Positions 44,724-53,603 of a DNA stretch of 64,000 bases are shown here, one piece after another. Source of the DNA: an uncultured Sphingomonadaceae bacterium (GTDB lineage: Bacteria > Pseudomonadota > Alphaproteobacteria > Sphingomonadales > Sphingomonadaceae); the NCBI GenBank assembly GCA_937996655.1, contig CALKUK010000012.1, positions 434,001 to 498,000 of the forward strand, in the 5' to 3' direction. A program made the translations under genes and the position numbers. Every line of letters begins with the position of its first letter. The first letter of the stretch is position 1. The notes beneath the pieces were generated by a model. That model made no database searches and had not been told where the DNA came from. It worked only from the letters and a program-made list of their open reading frames with translations.

Positions 44724-45212
44724 GTGCTCGGTAGCGTAGCAGCATCCAAGGCCGCAAAGGCGGCCGCATTGTGCATCTGTCCGGTGGTCGGCACCGCCGT
44801 TGTCACCACACAGGTTCCCGCTGTTCGAAAGGCGGTGCATGAGGCCACAGCCCCCAAACAGGTGAAACACCCCAAGCGGTCCCGCCTCGCACTTCGTAAG
44901 CCCGTTGCCCAAAAGGCGCAGGCCGTGCCGATCTGCGCTGATCCCATTCCGGTGGTGCTCGGCAATCAGCCGATCAAGCTGAGCGCGGCAGATGCCGAGC
45001 CGACCTCGGTCTCGCTGGACGAAGCGCCGGCGCCAACGCCGCGCCGCCTCGCGGCTTTGTCTTCCGGCCCGGCCTATGCCTTCCGTCCGCTGGCTGGCGT
45101 GCCAGAGCCTGCAGCATGGGCGCAGATGCTGGGCGGATTCGCCGTGGTCGGCGCGACAATCCGTTATGCGCGCAAGTCGCGTCCGGCGCTTGTGGGTCCT
45201 CGCCAAGCCTGA
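44724..45212 (+). CDS. PEPxxWA-CTERM protein of unknown function
   Basis: The product of about 162 residues has a hydrophobic N-terminal segment (AALCICPVVGTAVVTT), a basic middle rich in Lys/Pro/Ala, and a C-terminal sorting signal: VPEPAAWAQM, a short hydrophobic helix and a basic tail (RYARKSR). This is the PEPxxWA-CTERM arrangement of sphingomonads, thought to be handled by an exosortase-like system. I chose the GTG at 44724 with CAGGGGG upstream; the GTG at 44682 would lie only about 8 bases after the predicted transcription start. Function unknown. Confidence 0.7.
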   Translation: MLGSVAASKAAKAAALCICPVVGTAVVTTQVPAVRKAVHEATAPKQVKHPKRSRLALRKPVAQKAQAVPICADPIPVVLGNQPIKLSAADAEPTSVSLDEAPAPTPRRLAALSSGPAYAFRPLAGVPEPAAWAQMLGGFAVVGATIRYARKSRPALVGPRQA

Positions 45213-45270
45213 CGTAACGTCATCCGATGCGGCATTGCTTTTGCCTGAAAGGCACTGCAAACGGCCGCTC

Positions 45271-46149
45271 ATGACTGATCCGCAGCAGCTAGTATCCGAC
45301 CTGACGTCCCTCCTTACCGTCCAGCGCATGGGCGATGGCTGGTATCTTGGGAAGCGCAAGCCCGGCGGCGTCGGCCGCGTCTTTGGCGGACAGGTCATTG
45401 CACAGGCGCTGATGGCGGCGCAGGACACCGTCTCGCCGGACCGCATCGCCCATTCGCTCCACGCCTATTTCATGCGCGCGGGCAGTGAAGACTACGAAAT
45501 CACCTATCGGGTGGAACGTGACTTTGATGGCGGCAGTTTTTCAACCCGCCGTGTGATTGCGCTCCAGCAGGACAAGCCGATCCTCAATCTCGCCTGCTCC
45601 TTTCAGAAACTGGAAGAAAGCTACGAGCATCAGACGGCGATGCCGGACGTTGTGGGGCCGGAAAACCTCGCCAACGAAACCGAGTTGCGGCAGCGTTTTG
45701 CCGAGACCATCCCAGAAGAATCGCGGGAACGCTTCACCCAAGCGCGGCCCATTGAATATCGCCCTGTCGACCCGCGCGACTGGTTGGGGACCGAAAAGCG
45801 CGATCCGGCGGTGCAGAGCATCTGGTTCCGTCTGGCGGCGCCAATTGATGCCGCGCCTGAAATGCACCGCGCCATCCTGGCTTATGCCAGCGACAGCTAT
45901 CTGCTCGGCACCAGCACGTTGCCGCACGGGGTCACTTGGGTCACGCCGGGCTTCATGTCGGCCAGTCTCGATCACGCGGTGTGGATCCATGACGATGTGA
46001 ACGTGAATGATTGGCTGCTCTACCATTGTGACAGCCCATGGGCCGCACGCGGCCGAGGCTTCAACCGCGGGTCCATCTATACCCGCGACGGACGTCTGGT
46101 GGCGACTTGTGCACAAGAAGGTTTGGTCCGCAGGCCTCGGGCAGATTGA
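45271..46149 (+). CDS. tesB: Acyl-CoA thioesterase II
   Basis: The 292-residue protein is a double-hotdog thioesterase: first hotdog with GGVGRVFGGQVIAQALMAA and the HSLHAYFMRAG motif, second with SLDHAVWIHDDVNVNDWLLYHCDSP, which supplies the catalytic Asp/Gln/Thr region. It hydrolyses acyl-CoA. The ATG at 45271 fits the family; an upstream frame overlaps the previous gene. The gene is alone, 40 bases before parC. Confidence 0.92.
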   Translation: MTDPQQLVSDLTSLLTVQRMGDGWYLGKRKPGGVGRVFGGQVIAQALMAAQDTVSPDRIAHSLHAYFMRAGSEDYEITYRVERDFDGGSFSTRRVIALQQDKPILNLACSFQKLEESYEHQTAMPDVVGPENLANETELRQRFAETIPEESRERFTQARPIEYRPVDPRDWLGTEKRDPAVQSIWFRLAAPIDAAPEMHRAILAYASDSYLLGTSTLPHGVTWVTPGFMSASLDHAVWIHDDVNVNDWLLYHCDSPWAARGRGFNRGSIYTRDGRLVATCAQEGLVRRPRAD

Positions 46150-46189
46150 TGTGATTCCCAAGCGGGCTGCAATCGTCTAGGCGCGACCC

Positions 46190-48457
46190 ATGGCTGATGT
46201 GATCGATCCTCCCGCAGGCTCTGACGACCCATTCGATTCGATTGTCGATGCGCCGTTCGATGCCGCGCTGTCGGAGCGTTATCTGGTCTATGCGCTGTCA
46301 ACGATCACAGCCCGCTCCCTGCCCGATTTGCGCGATGGTCTGAAGCCCGTTCATCGCCGCCTCCTCTGGGCAATGCGTCAACTGAAGCTTGATCCCACCG
46401 GCGGCTACAAAAAATCTGCCCGCGTCGTGGGTGACGTGATCGGTAAATATCACCCGCACGGCGATGCCAGCGTCTATGACGCGATGGTGCGCCTCGCGCA
46501 GAGTTTCTCGCTGCGGTACCCGCTCGTCGATGGGCAGGGGAATTTCGGGAATATCGACGGCGATAATGCCGCCGCCTATCGCTACACCGAAGCGCGGATG
46601 ACGCCCGCCGCCATTGAGCTGATGGCGGGCCTGGACGATGGCACGGTTGATTACCGCCCGACCTATAATGGTGAGGATGAAGAGCCGGAGATTTTTCCCG
46701 GTCTGTTCCCCAATTTGCTGGCCAATGGCGCATCGGGCATTGCCGTCGGCATGGCGACGAGCATCCCGCCGCAGAATGTGGCCGAAGTCATCGATGCTGC
46801 CGTGCATGTGATCGACAACCCGAAGTGCGAACCCATCGAACTGATGGAGTTTGTGAAGGGGCCAGATTTTCCGACGGGCGGGCAACTGGTCGACAGCGCC
46901 GCCTCCATTGCAGAAGCTTACGCGACGGGGCGTGGTTCCTTCCGGGTTCGGGCGCGCTGGTCGGTTGAGGATCTTGGACGCGGCACCTGGGTAATTGTCG
47001 TCACCGAAATTCCCTATCAGGTGCAAAAGGGCAAACTGATCGAAGCGATCGCCCAGATTGTGAATGACAAAAAACTGCCGATCCTCGCCGATGTGCGCGA
47101 CGAATCGGCTGAGGAAATCCGGCTCGTCATTGAACCCCGCAGCAGGACCGTCGACCCGGACGTGCTGATGGAAAGCTTGTTCCGGATGACCGATCTGGAA
47201 AACAAGTTTCCGCTCAATCTGAACGTGCTGGGGGCGGATCGCACCCCGCGCGTCATGGGGCTGAAATCGGTTCTGGTCGCTTGGCTCGACCATCAGATTG
47301 AAGTGCTCATCCGCCGGTCGCAGCACCGGCTGGGCAAGATTGATGACAGGCTGGAGCTGCTCGACGGCTATCTGATCGCCTATCTCAACCTCGACCGGGT
47401 GATTGAGATTATCCGCACCGAAGATGAGCCGAAGCCCGTCATGATGGCAGAGTTCGGGCTAACTGACCGTCAGGCCGAAGCTATCCTCAACATGCGTCTG
47501 CGCAGTCTGCGGCGGCTTGAGGAAATGGAAATCAAGGGCGAACGCGACAAGCTGACGGCAGAGCGTCAGGGCCTTGTGGCGCTGCTCGAAAGCCCGGCAA
47601 AGCAGAAGACGCGGCTGAAGAAAGACCTCGCGGCGCTGCGTACGCGCTACGGGCCGGATACGCCCATCGGCCGCCGCCGCACGCTGGTTGAGGAAGCGGC
47701 GCCCGCCCGTGAGATTCCGCTCGAAGCGATGATCGAGCGGGAGCCGATTACTGTCATCATGTCGCAGCGCGGTTGGGTCCGGGCGATGAAGGGCCATGTC
47801 GCCTTGGATGCGGCCGACGCGCTCAAGTTCAAGGAAGGGGATGGCGCGGCCTTTGCTTTCCATGCCCAGACGACGGACAAGATTCTGCTCGCGGCAGAAG
47901 ATGGCCGCTTCTTTACGCTGGGGGCGGATAAGCTGCCCGGCGGGCGTGGCTTTGGCGAACCCGTGCGCCTTTTGATCGACCTACCCGATGGTCTGTCCAT
48001 CGTGAATTTGCTGCCCGCCCGCGCGGAAGAGCGCCTTCTGCTCGCCGCGAATGACGGCAAGGGCTTTGTTGTCAAAAGCAGTGAGATCATTGCCGAGACC
48101 CGCAAAGGTCGGCAGGTCGTCAATGTCCGTGCCGGTGCAAAGCTCGCTGTCGTACGGCCCATCAGCGGGGATCATGATTATGTGGCCGCCGTCGGCGACA
48201 ACCGGAAACTTGTTGTTTTCCCGCTCAACGAACTGCCGGAAATGGGCCGGGGCCAGGGCGTGACCATCCAGAAATACAAGGATGGTGGCCTGTCTGATGT
48301 CGTGACCTTCAAGCTGGAAGACGGCCTGAGTTGGGCGATGGGCGGCGACACTGGCCGGACGCGCACCGAGAGTGATCTGACGCCCTGGCGTGTGGCCCGC
48401 GGTGCCGCAGGCCGGATGCCGCCGCTCGGCTTCCCGCGCGACAACCGGTTCGGCTAG
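46190..48457 (+). CDS. parC: DNA topoisomerase IV subunit A
   Basis: The 755-residue protein has the GyrA/ParC breakage-reunion domain with catalytic Tyr132 (AAYRYTEARM) and a C-terminal beta-pinwheel of about 250 residues. The absence of a GyrA box and the short C-terminal domain favour ParC over GyrA. In the quinolone-determining region HPHGDASVYDAMV, the residue matching E. coli Ser80 is Ala93 and Glu84 is Asp97. Its TAG overlaps the cca stop in CTAG. Confidence 0.93.
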   Translation: MADVIDPPAGSDDPFDSIVDAPFDAALSERYLVYALSTITARSLPDLRDGLKPVHRRLLWAMRQLKLDPTGGYKKSARVVGDVIGKYHPHGDASVYDAMVRLAQSFSLRYPLVDGQGNFGNIDGDNAAAYRYTEARMTPAAIELMAGLDDGTVDYRPTYNGEDEEPEIFPGLFPNLLANGASGIAVGMATSIPPQNVAEVIDAAVHVIDNPKCEPIELMEFVKGPDFPTGGQLVDSAASIAEAYATGRGSFRVRARWSVEDLGRGTWVIVVTEIPYQVQKGKLIEAIAQIVNDKKLPILADVRDESAEEIRLVIEPRSRTVDPDVLMESLFRMTDLENKFPLNLNVLGADRTPRVMGLKSVLVAWLDHQIEVLIRRSQHRLGKIDDRLELLDGYLIAYLNLDRVIEIIRTEDEPKPVMMAEFGLTDRQAEAILNMRLRSLRRLEEMEIKGERDKLTAERQGLVALLESPAKQKTRLKKDLAALRTRYGPDTPIGRRRTLVEEAAPAREIPLEAMIEREPITVIMSQRGWVRAMKGHVALDAADALKFKEGDGAAFAFHAQTTDKILLAAEDGRFFTLGADKLPGGRGFGEPVRLLIDLPDGLSIVNLLPARAEERLLLAANDGKGFVVKSSEIIAETRKGRQVVNVRAGAKLAVVRPISGDHDYVAAVGDNRKLVVFPLNELPEMGRGQGVTIQKYKDGGLSDVVTFKLEDGLSWAMGGDTGRTRTESDLTPWRVARGAAGRMPPLGFPRDNRFG

Positions 48458-49605
48458 GTCAGGCTGCCCAAAATCTCTTCGATGCGGGTTGCATCGGGGA
48501 AGCCTTCGTCAATCCATTGCCGTTCAACCGTCTGCAGGATGCGGGCGACCTCTGGCCCGGCCTGCACGCCGCGCGCCACGATGCTGCCGCCGGTCAGCGG
48601 AAATTTGGGCGGGGTCCAACCAAGGAGGGTTGAGGCATCGCCGGTGCCGAGCAGAAGTCGATCCACGGCTGCTGCGACGCCCAGCCGATAGGCAAGCGCT
48701 TTGGGGTTTGCGTCATCGTCGGCTTGGCGGGCGGCGAGGGTGATCAGTTGCTTGCGCTGCGCATTTGAGAGCCGAAGCCGGTTGCCGATTTCCTCTGCTA
48801 AAAGAGCGTCTGCGGGCAGGAGGGACGCCAGTCGCCTCAATGCATCGGGTTCCAAGCCAAGCGCCTTTTCCCGCTGCAACAAGCGCATCAAGGGTGCAGC
48901 GTCGGTAATTTCGGGCAGCACTGGCACGAAGATGCCATTGTCGATCATCAGGCCGATGGCGTTTGCAGGTTCCGGCAAGGCGAGAATGGACAGCAATTCC
49001 ATGGCGATCCGTTCCCGCGAAAGGGCCATCAGGTCATTCGCCCGCACCCGGCACGCGGCAAGGCTCTCCGCATGCGGGGTCGCTTGGCCGAAGCGGGCGT
49101 TGAAGCGGAAGAAGCGCAGGATCCGCAGATGGTCTTCGGCGATCCGCGTCAACGGTTCCCCAATGAAACGAACAGTGCCTGCTTCCAGATCTGCGACGCC
49201 GCCAAAATAGTCGAACACTTCCCCGGTTGCCGGATCGGCATAGAGCGCGTTGATGGTGAAGTCGCGGCGGGCTGCATCTTCCTGCCAATCATCGGTAAAG
49301 GTCACCGTCGCCCGCCGCCCGTCGGTTGAGACATCGCGGCGCAGCGTGGTGATTTCAAAGGGGCGTCCATCGACAACTGCCGTCACCGTTCCGTGGGCGA
49401 GGCCGGTCGGCACGGATTTGATCTGCGCAGCAGACAGCTTTTCGATCACCTGCTGCGGCAGCAGTGGCGTCGCCAGATCAATGTCTTTCGTCGTCTGGCC
49501 GGCTAAAGTGTCGCGCACGACGCCGCCAACCAGGCGGACATCGCCGCCAAGAGCGGCCACCACAGCGGTTAGGCCCGGCGTCTCGGGAAGGATTATCCGC
49601 GCCAT
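48454..49605 (-). CDS. cca: CCA tRNA nucleotidyltransferase
   Basis: The 383-residue protein has the nucleotidyltransferase head with VGGVVRDTLAG and the metal-binding DIDLAT, the neck helix region RRDFTINALY, and the body domain with EDHLRILRFFRFNARFG. It adds or repairs the 3' CCA of tRNA. It overlaps the upstream Nudix gene by 13 bases. The ATG at 49605 is chosen since the longer frame runs into that gene. HD-type phosphohydrolase domain is absent. Confidence 0.93.
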   Translation of the reverse strand: MARIILPETPGLTAVVAALGGDVRLVGGVVRDTLAGQTTKDIDLATPLLPQQVIEKLSAAQIKSVPTGLAHGTVTAVVDGRPFEITTLRRDVSTDGRRATVTFTDDWQEDAARRDFTINALYADPATGEVFDYFGGVADLEAGTVRFIGEPLTRIAEDHLRILRFFRFNARFGQATPHAESLAACRVRANDLMALSRERIAMELLSILALPEPANAIGLMIDNGIFVPVLPEITDAAPLMRLLQREKALGLEPDALRRLASLLPADALLAEEIGNRLRLSNAQRKQLITLAARQADDDANPKALAYRLGVAAAVDRLLLGTGDASTLLGWTPPKFPLTGGSIVARGVQAGPEVARILQTVERQWIDEGFPDATRIEEILGSLT

Positions 49606-50189
49606 GCCAGCCGCTTTGATAAATTCACGATCATGGCCGCTGTTGCTCCCCAAATACGCCGGTCTTCCCAATGAAGCTCATAATAGGTTCGCGTCCGGCC
49701 GTTATAGTCCAAAGTGTTGGTCTTATGGTTGGCCGGGTCGAGCAGGAAATCGAGCGGTGCTTCAAAGATGGCTGCCACCTCTTCTGCATTAGGAGTGAGA
49801 TCCAGATCGGGCGGGATCACGCCGATGACGGGCGTGACTTTATAGCCGGTGATCGTGCGGTATGGGTCTGTCATGCCCAAAATCGTGACGACAGATGCTG
49901 GCAAAGCGACTTCCTCATGCGCCTCTCGCAGGGCTGCGGCGACAAGGTCTGCGTCGTCTGGGTCCATGCGACCGCCGGGAAAGGCGACTTGCCCAGCATG
50001 TTTGCGCATCGTCTCTGGTCTCTGGGTCAGAATGACGCCGGGCCGTTCCCGGTCTGTGATCGCGACGAGAACGGCTGCATCGACGGGCGAGGCCGGTCGC
50101 TCGTTAAAGTGGCCGTCACCTTCCAAAAGGCTGACGTCCTGCGCGTGTCCGGCAGACAAAAGGCCGCGCAGTTTCGTGGTCAGGGTCAT
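49593..50189 (-). CDS. CoA pyrophosphatase (Nudix, NudL-like)
   Basis: The 198-residue protein has the Nudix box GGRMDPDD...REAHEEVAL preceded by the CoA-specific LTQRPETMRKHAGQVAFPGG region (UPF0035 type). It would hydrolyse CoA to 3',5'-ADP and phosphopantetheine. The ATG at 50189 overlaps the TGA of the DUF1285 gene (ATGA), which decides the start. The operon order is GNAT, DUF1285, Nudix, cca. Confidence 0.9.
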   Translation of the reverse strand: MTLTTKLRGLLSAGHAQDVSLLEGDGHFNERPASPVDAAVLVAITDRERPGVILTQRPETMRKHAGQVAFPGGRMDPDDADLVAAALREAHEEVALPASVVTILGMTDPYRTITGYKVTPVIGVIPPDLDLTPNAEEVAAIFEAPLDFLLDPANHKTNTLDYNGRTRTYYELHWEDRRIWGATAAMIVNLSKRLAWRG

Positions 50190-50758
50190 GCGGCTGCCAT
50201 CGTGAAAAAGCGGCCGTCGCTCCAAAGGCCCATCGGCTCTTGAGCTTCTTCGATCGCCCAGTCGGCGAGGGCATAGAAGGCCGTCCGTTCAACCCGCGCT
50301 TCCATGCCGCCACGCACCAGCAATGTCGGGTGGGGCGCGTCTGCCGTTCCGCCGAAGGTCAAGGGATGTTCTGCCCCGGCCACGACAAGGTCACCTGTGT
50401 TCAGACGGAAAGCGAGGCGGCGATCCTGCCCCTGGCCTTCGCTCTTCACCTCTACGGCAATGAACGGCGTATCTTCGACGTCGATGAACAGCCTTTCAGC
50501 CGGGGTAACGAGCACATAGCGCCCGTCCGCTTCGCGCCGGAGGATCGTTGAAAACAGGCGCACCATGCTTTCGCGCCTTATAGGGGACCCTTGATGATAC
50601 CAGGTGCCGTCGCGGGCAATGCGCATCTCGCTCTCCCCCGAATGGGCAGGAGACCAGTTTGCGACGGGCGGCAATTTGTGTTCCGTGACGAGCCGCGCAA
50701 TCTCTTCGAGCGACAGGCGGGATAAATCGGGCAAGGCTTCAGGCATGGGCATAGCCAT
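50186..50758 (-). CDS. DUF1285 family protein
   Basis: The 190-residue protein has DUF1285 marks: WYHQGSPIRRESMVRLFSTILRRE and the YVLVTPAERLFIDVEDTPF region, ending in RTAFYALADWAIE. The family function is unknown; structures show a beta-rich fold. It starts 4 bases after the GNAT stop and overlaps the CoA pyrophosphatase start. Start uncertainty is small (ATG codons at 50758, 50752 and 50746). Confidence 0.85.
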   Translation of the reverse strand: MAMPMPEALPDLSRLSLEEIARLVTEHKLPPVANWSPAHSGESEMRIARDGTWYHQGSPIRRESMVRLFSTILRREADGRYVLVTPAERLFIDVEDTPFIAVEVKSEGQGQDRRLAFRLNTGDLVVAGAEHPLTFGGTADAPHPTLLVRGGMEARVERTAFYALADWAIEEAQEPMGLWSDGRFFTMAAA

Positions 50759-50762
50759 GGCT

Positions 50763-51290
50763 TTAGGCAGCGGCGGCTCGCCTTGCAAAGCCTGTATCGG
50801 GCCCGAGCATTCCGGCCGACGCAATTCCACCTGCCCGGCGGATGCGCGCAAGCAGGCGGTGGCGCTCAACAGGGCCGGGAACGTCCCAGCCTTGGGTGGC
50901 ATCGGCGGTAAAGCCGAAGAAGCGGCCATAATATTCCGGATCACCGATCATCACCATCGCGTCGGAGCCGCCGGCGTCAGCGGCCTCCAGCAGGCGGGTC
51001 ATCAACGCCCGGCCAATGCCCTGTTGCTGAACGTCGGGCAGAACCGCGACAGGGCCGACCAGGGTGATAGGGTCCGTCCCCTTTGCATGGGCCACGACCA
51101 CCGGCCAGGCCTGAATGGTGCCAACCAGTTGCTCCCCATCTTTCGCGGCGAAGCTCAAGCCGTCGATCGCGGTCATCCCTTCGCGGATGCGATAGGCTGT
51201 CCGGCCGTGGCGGTCTGCGCCAAAGGCGGCATCCAGCAGCGCTTCCACCTCGACAGAGGGGATGGTGGACAGGGGGACAAGACGGATCAA
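50763..51290 (-). CDS. GNAT-family N-acetyltransferase
   Basis: The 175-residue protein has the acetyl-CoA-binding motif A in VAVLPDVQQQGIGRALMTRLLE and the YYGRFFGF motif B typical of YhbS-like acetyltransferases. The substrate is unknown. First gene of the leftward operon with DUF1285, Nudix and cca. Confidence 0.88.
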   Translation of the reverse strand: MIRLVPLSTIPSVEVEALLDAAFGADRHGRTAYRIREGMTAIDGLSFAAKDGEQLVGTIQAWPVVVAHAKGTDPITLVGPVAVLPDVQQQGIGRALMTRLLEAADAGGSDAMVMIGDPEYYGRFFGFTADATQGWDVPGPVERHRLLARIRRAGGIASAGMLGPDTGFARRAAAA

Positions 51291-51396
51291 ATGCAGGCCT
51301 TCGACTCAAGTTTGAAGCGCGCGATTTAGGCCCGATGACCGGAAATGGAAGCATGATCGGTTGCGAGCGCTGCAAATTTCTCTATGGGCGCGGGTC

Positions 51397-51774
51397 ATGA
51401 CCATCCGTTCCGACAGCCTGACCCTCGAAGTTGCCAATCTTGAAGTGCCCGTCCTTACGGGCATTTATTCCGAAGAGACGCATTTGCCCCAGCCCCTGCG
51501 GATGTCGGTGAAGGTCGATCTGAAATGTGCTGATCATTATGCGGCGGACACGCCTTTGGCTGCGTCCAAAAACTATATGGATGTGAAGCGCGCGATGACG
51601 CACCTGCCCGAAGGTGTGCATTTCGTCTTGATCGAGGCTGTGGCAGACCACATCATCGAAACTCTGATGGTGCAGGATGACCGCGTGGAGCGTGTTGAGG
51701 TGAAGATCGTCAAGCTGGCTATTGCCGATGACGGAGAAGAAATCGGCATTACGCTGGCCCGGGGCCGCAATTGA
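51397..51774 (+). CDS. folB: Dihydroneopterin aldolase
   Basis: The 125-residue protein is of FolB/FolX type: N-terminal LTLEVANLEVPVLTGIYSEE, ASKNYMDVKRAM with the conserved Tyr, FVLIEAVADHIIETLM with active-site Glu, and a VEVKIVKLAIADD strand. The usual lysine aligned with VKIVKL supports aldolase or epimerase activity on dihydroneopterin in folate synthesis. The ATG at 51397 is preferred over 51361. The next gene starts inside its stop (TTGA). Confidence 0.85.
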   Translation: MTIRSDSLTLEVANLEVPVLTGIYSEETHLPQPLRMSVKVDLKCADHYAADTPLAASKNYMDVKRAMTHLPEGVHFVLIEAVADHIIETLMVQDDRVERVEVKIVKLAIADDGEEIGITLARGRN

Positions 51775-52532
51775 AGCTTGCGCTCGTTACGGCGGGCTTT
51801 CACCGTCTGGGCGCCGCTATCGCTGCACGACTTGCTGAAAACGGTTGGGCGCTCGCGCTTCATGGGCGAAAGCCGGAAATCCCCGATACGGCTTTGGCCG
51901 CCGTCCTGTCGCGGCACAAAACGTCCTGGTTTGGCTTCACGGCAGATCTTTCGGACCCGGAGGCGGTGCAGCATCTCCTGCCGTCGGTTGAAGCACATTT
52001 CGGGCAAGCGCCGGATCTCTTGGTCAACAATGCTTCGCAATTTGAATGGGACGATCCCACAAGCGTGACGCCGGCGTCGCTGAGCGCGCATTTCAACGTC
52101 AATGCAGGTGCCCCCGTGACGTTGGCCACCGCCCTTGCCAGCCATGTGCCAAAAGGTGAGACCGCCAGCGTCGTGAATATCCTTGATCAGCGTATCCGCC
52201 ACCCAGGCGGAGACCAACTGAGCTATACGATCTCAAAGCTTGCCCTTTTCGGCGCGACCGAAACACTGGCGCGCGCGCTGGCGCCGAATGTGCGGGTAAA
52301 CGCTGTCGCCCCTGGCCTTGTCATCCCGACGGAAGACTATTTGCCAAGCCAGATGGAGGCATTGCGGGCTGCAATGCCACTGGGTCGCCTTCCGGAGCCC
52401 GATGATGTGGCGGACGCTGTTCTTTGGCTCGCCTCGGCCGAAGTTGTGACCGGTCAGACGATTTTCGTCGATGCAGGCGCCTCCCTCAAAGGGTTTGAGC
52501 GCGACTTCCTCTTTCTGGGCAAAGACGACTAG
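51771..52532 (+). CDS. Short-chain dehydrogenase, FolM/pteridine reductase-like
   Basis: The 253-residue SDR has the cofactor loop TAGFHRLGAAIA, matching the TGxxxRxG pattern special to pteridine reductases and FolM, the NNAS motif, and the YxxxK catalytic pair in LSYTISKLAL. It starts with TTG overlapping the folB stop. Coupling to folB supports reduction of dihydropterin or dihydrofolate (NADPH), inferred from motif and context. Its TAG and that of the opposite gene share CTAG. Confidence 0.8.
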   Translation: MKLALVTAGFHRLGAAIAARLAENGWALALHGRKPEIPDTALAAVLSRHKTSWFGFTADLSDPEAVQHLLPSVEAHFGQAPDLLVNNASQFEWDDPTSVTPASLSAHFNVNAGAPVTLATALASHVPKGETASVVNILDQRIRHPGGDQLSYTISKLALFGATETLARALAPNVRVNAVAPGLVIPTEDYLPSQMEALRAAMPLGRLPEPDDVADAVLWLASAEVVTGQTIFVDAGASLKGFERDFLFLGKDD

Positions 52533-53386
52533 CCCGCACGCCCCACTTTGCGGGTCCGGCTGCACGGCCCCAAGCCATCGAGAATGACCTTATAGTCCGT
52601 GCCGATCTGCGCGGCCGTCTCGGCGGACTGCCCGTCAACGGCGGATGGGGGGATGCTGGCAGGCAATGTGCAGGCAATTCTGTACCAGAGCAGGGTGTCG
52701 GGGCGCGGTTGGCTGGTGCCTTCGTCAACAACTTCACCCTGTGAAACAAACCAGTGTGGTGTTTCCCCCGTGCGGCGCTGCACGGTCAGCGATACCGGCT
52801 TGTCCTCGGGAGAGTTGAGGAAAATCTGGGTTTCCCCTTCGCCCGGGATGCTGCCTTCGGAATAGAATGCAGATGAAATGCCGCGCAGAACGGGCGGCGC
52901 ATCGGCCCGTGCCGCTTCGGAGAGGACGGATCGCACCACCCGCGCAGCATCAGGTGTCCAGCGGATTTGCGCGTCTGGGGCAACCAGCCGAACAGTGGCC
53001 GGTCCGGCCGCCGCCGCGAAGATTAGCGATTCGGATTTTTTTAATTTTTCCACCTTTCCCCGCGAATCAACGGGCAGGTCGACCAGATATTGGATGCGCT
53101 GGGGGACGCCCTCGGTCGCCTTGATCAGCGCAATTACATCCGCAGTGATAAGGTGGCGGAAAAAGCCGGGGCGGACGCCGACCGACATATCCTTAGATAA
53201 GCGCTGCATCGACCTGATCCTCACATGCGCGGTGATCGGTGCCGCAAGTGCGAGATCGGCCAAGTCTGGATATTTGTAAGTGCTGGATACAATGGAGGCT
53301 GGGCTCTGTTGCGCCGCAGCATTTGCGGCCAAAAGGGTGCACGCGGCGACAATCGATTTAAGCATTATTCTCAACTTCATCTCCAT
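52529..53386 (-). CDS. Secreted protein of unknown function
   Basis: The 285-residue protein has a signal peptide (LKSIVAACTLLAANAAA) and no motif I recognise. The mature part contains a Cys in ACTLP and another in GPCSRTR near the C terminus, possibly a disulfide. Two or three adjacent in-frame starts exist (53386, 53380 or 53365). It is divergent from tonB with 217 bases between. Its stop overlaps the FolM-like gene. Confidence 0.6.
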   Translation of the reverse strand: MEMKLRIMLKSIVAACTLLAANAAAQQSPASIVSSTYKYPDLADLALAAPITAHVRIRSMQRLSKDMSVGVRPGFFRHLITADVIALIKATEGVPQRIQYLVDLPVDSRGKVEKLKKSESLIFAAAAGPATVRLVAPDAQIRWTPDAARVVRSVLSEAARADAPPVLRGISSAFYSEGSIPGEGETQIFLNSPEDKPVSLTVQRRTGETPHWFVSQGEVVDEGTSQPRPDTLLWYRIACTLPASIPPSAVDGQSAETAAQIGTDYKVILDGLGPCSRTRKVGRAG

Positions 53387-53603
53387 CGGCCGCCACTCTG
53401 GCTTCTATTGCCAGATTGGTCTCATCGTTTCTTAGCGCAACACCGGACAAAACGGATTGCGTCAGTCCGCGCTGCGCGATAGACGAAGGGCGTCTGTGTG
53501 AAAAGAATCCGTTGTTGCAGACGGGAGCAGGGGAGGCGCCAATTGGTCTAGGCCAACCAGTGTCTCCTGTTTTCGTTTTTTTTGGAGGGAGTGTCGTTTT
53601 TTA

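Noticed and set aside
46190..48457. GyrA instead of ParC
   Set aside because: The gene is short for GyrA, lacks a recognisable GyrA box and has ParC-like N-terminal sequence.
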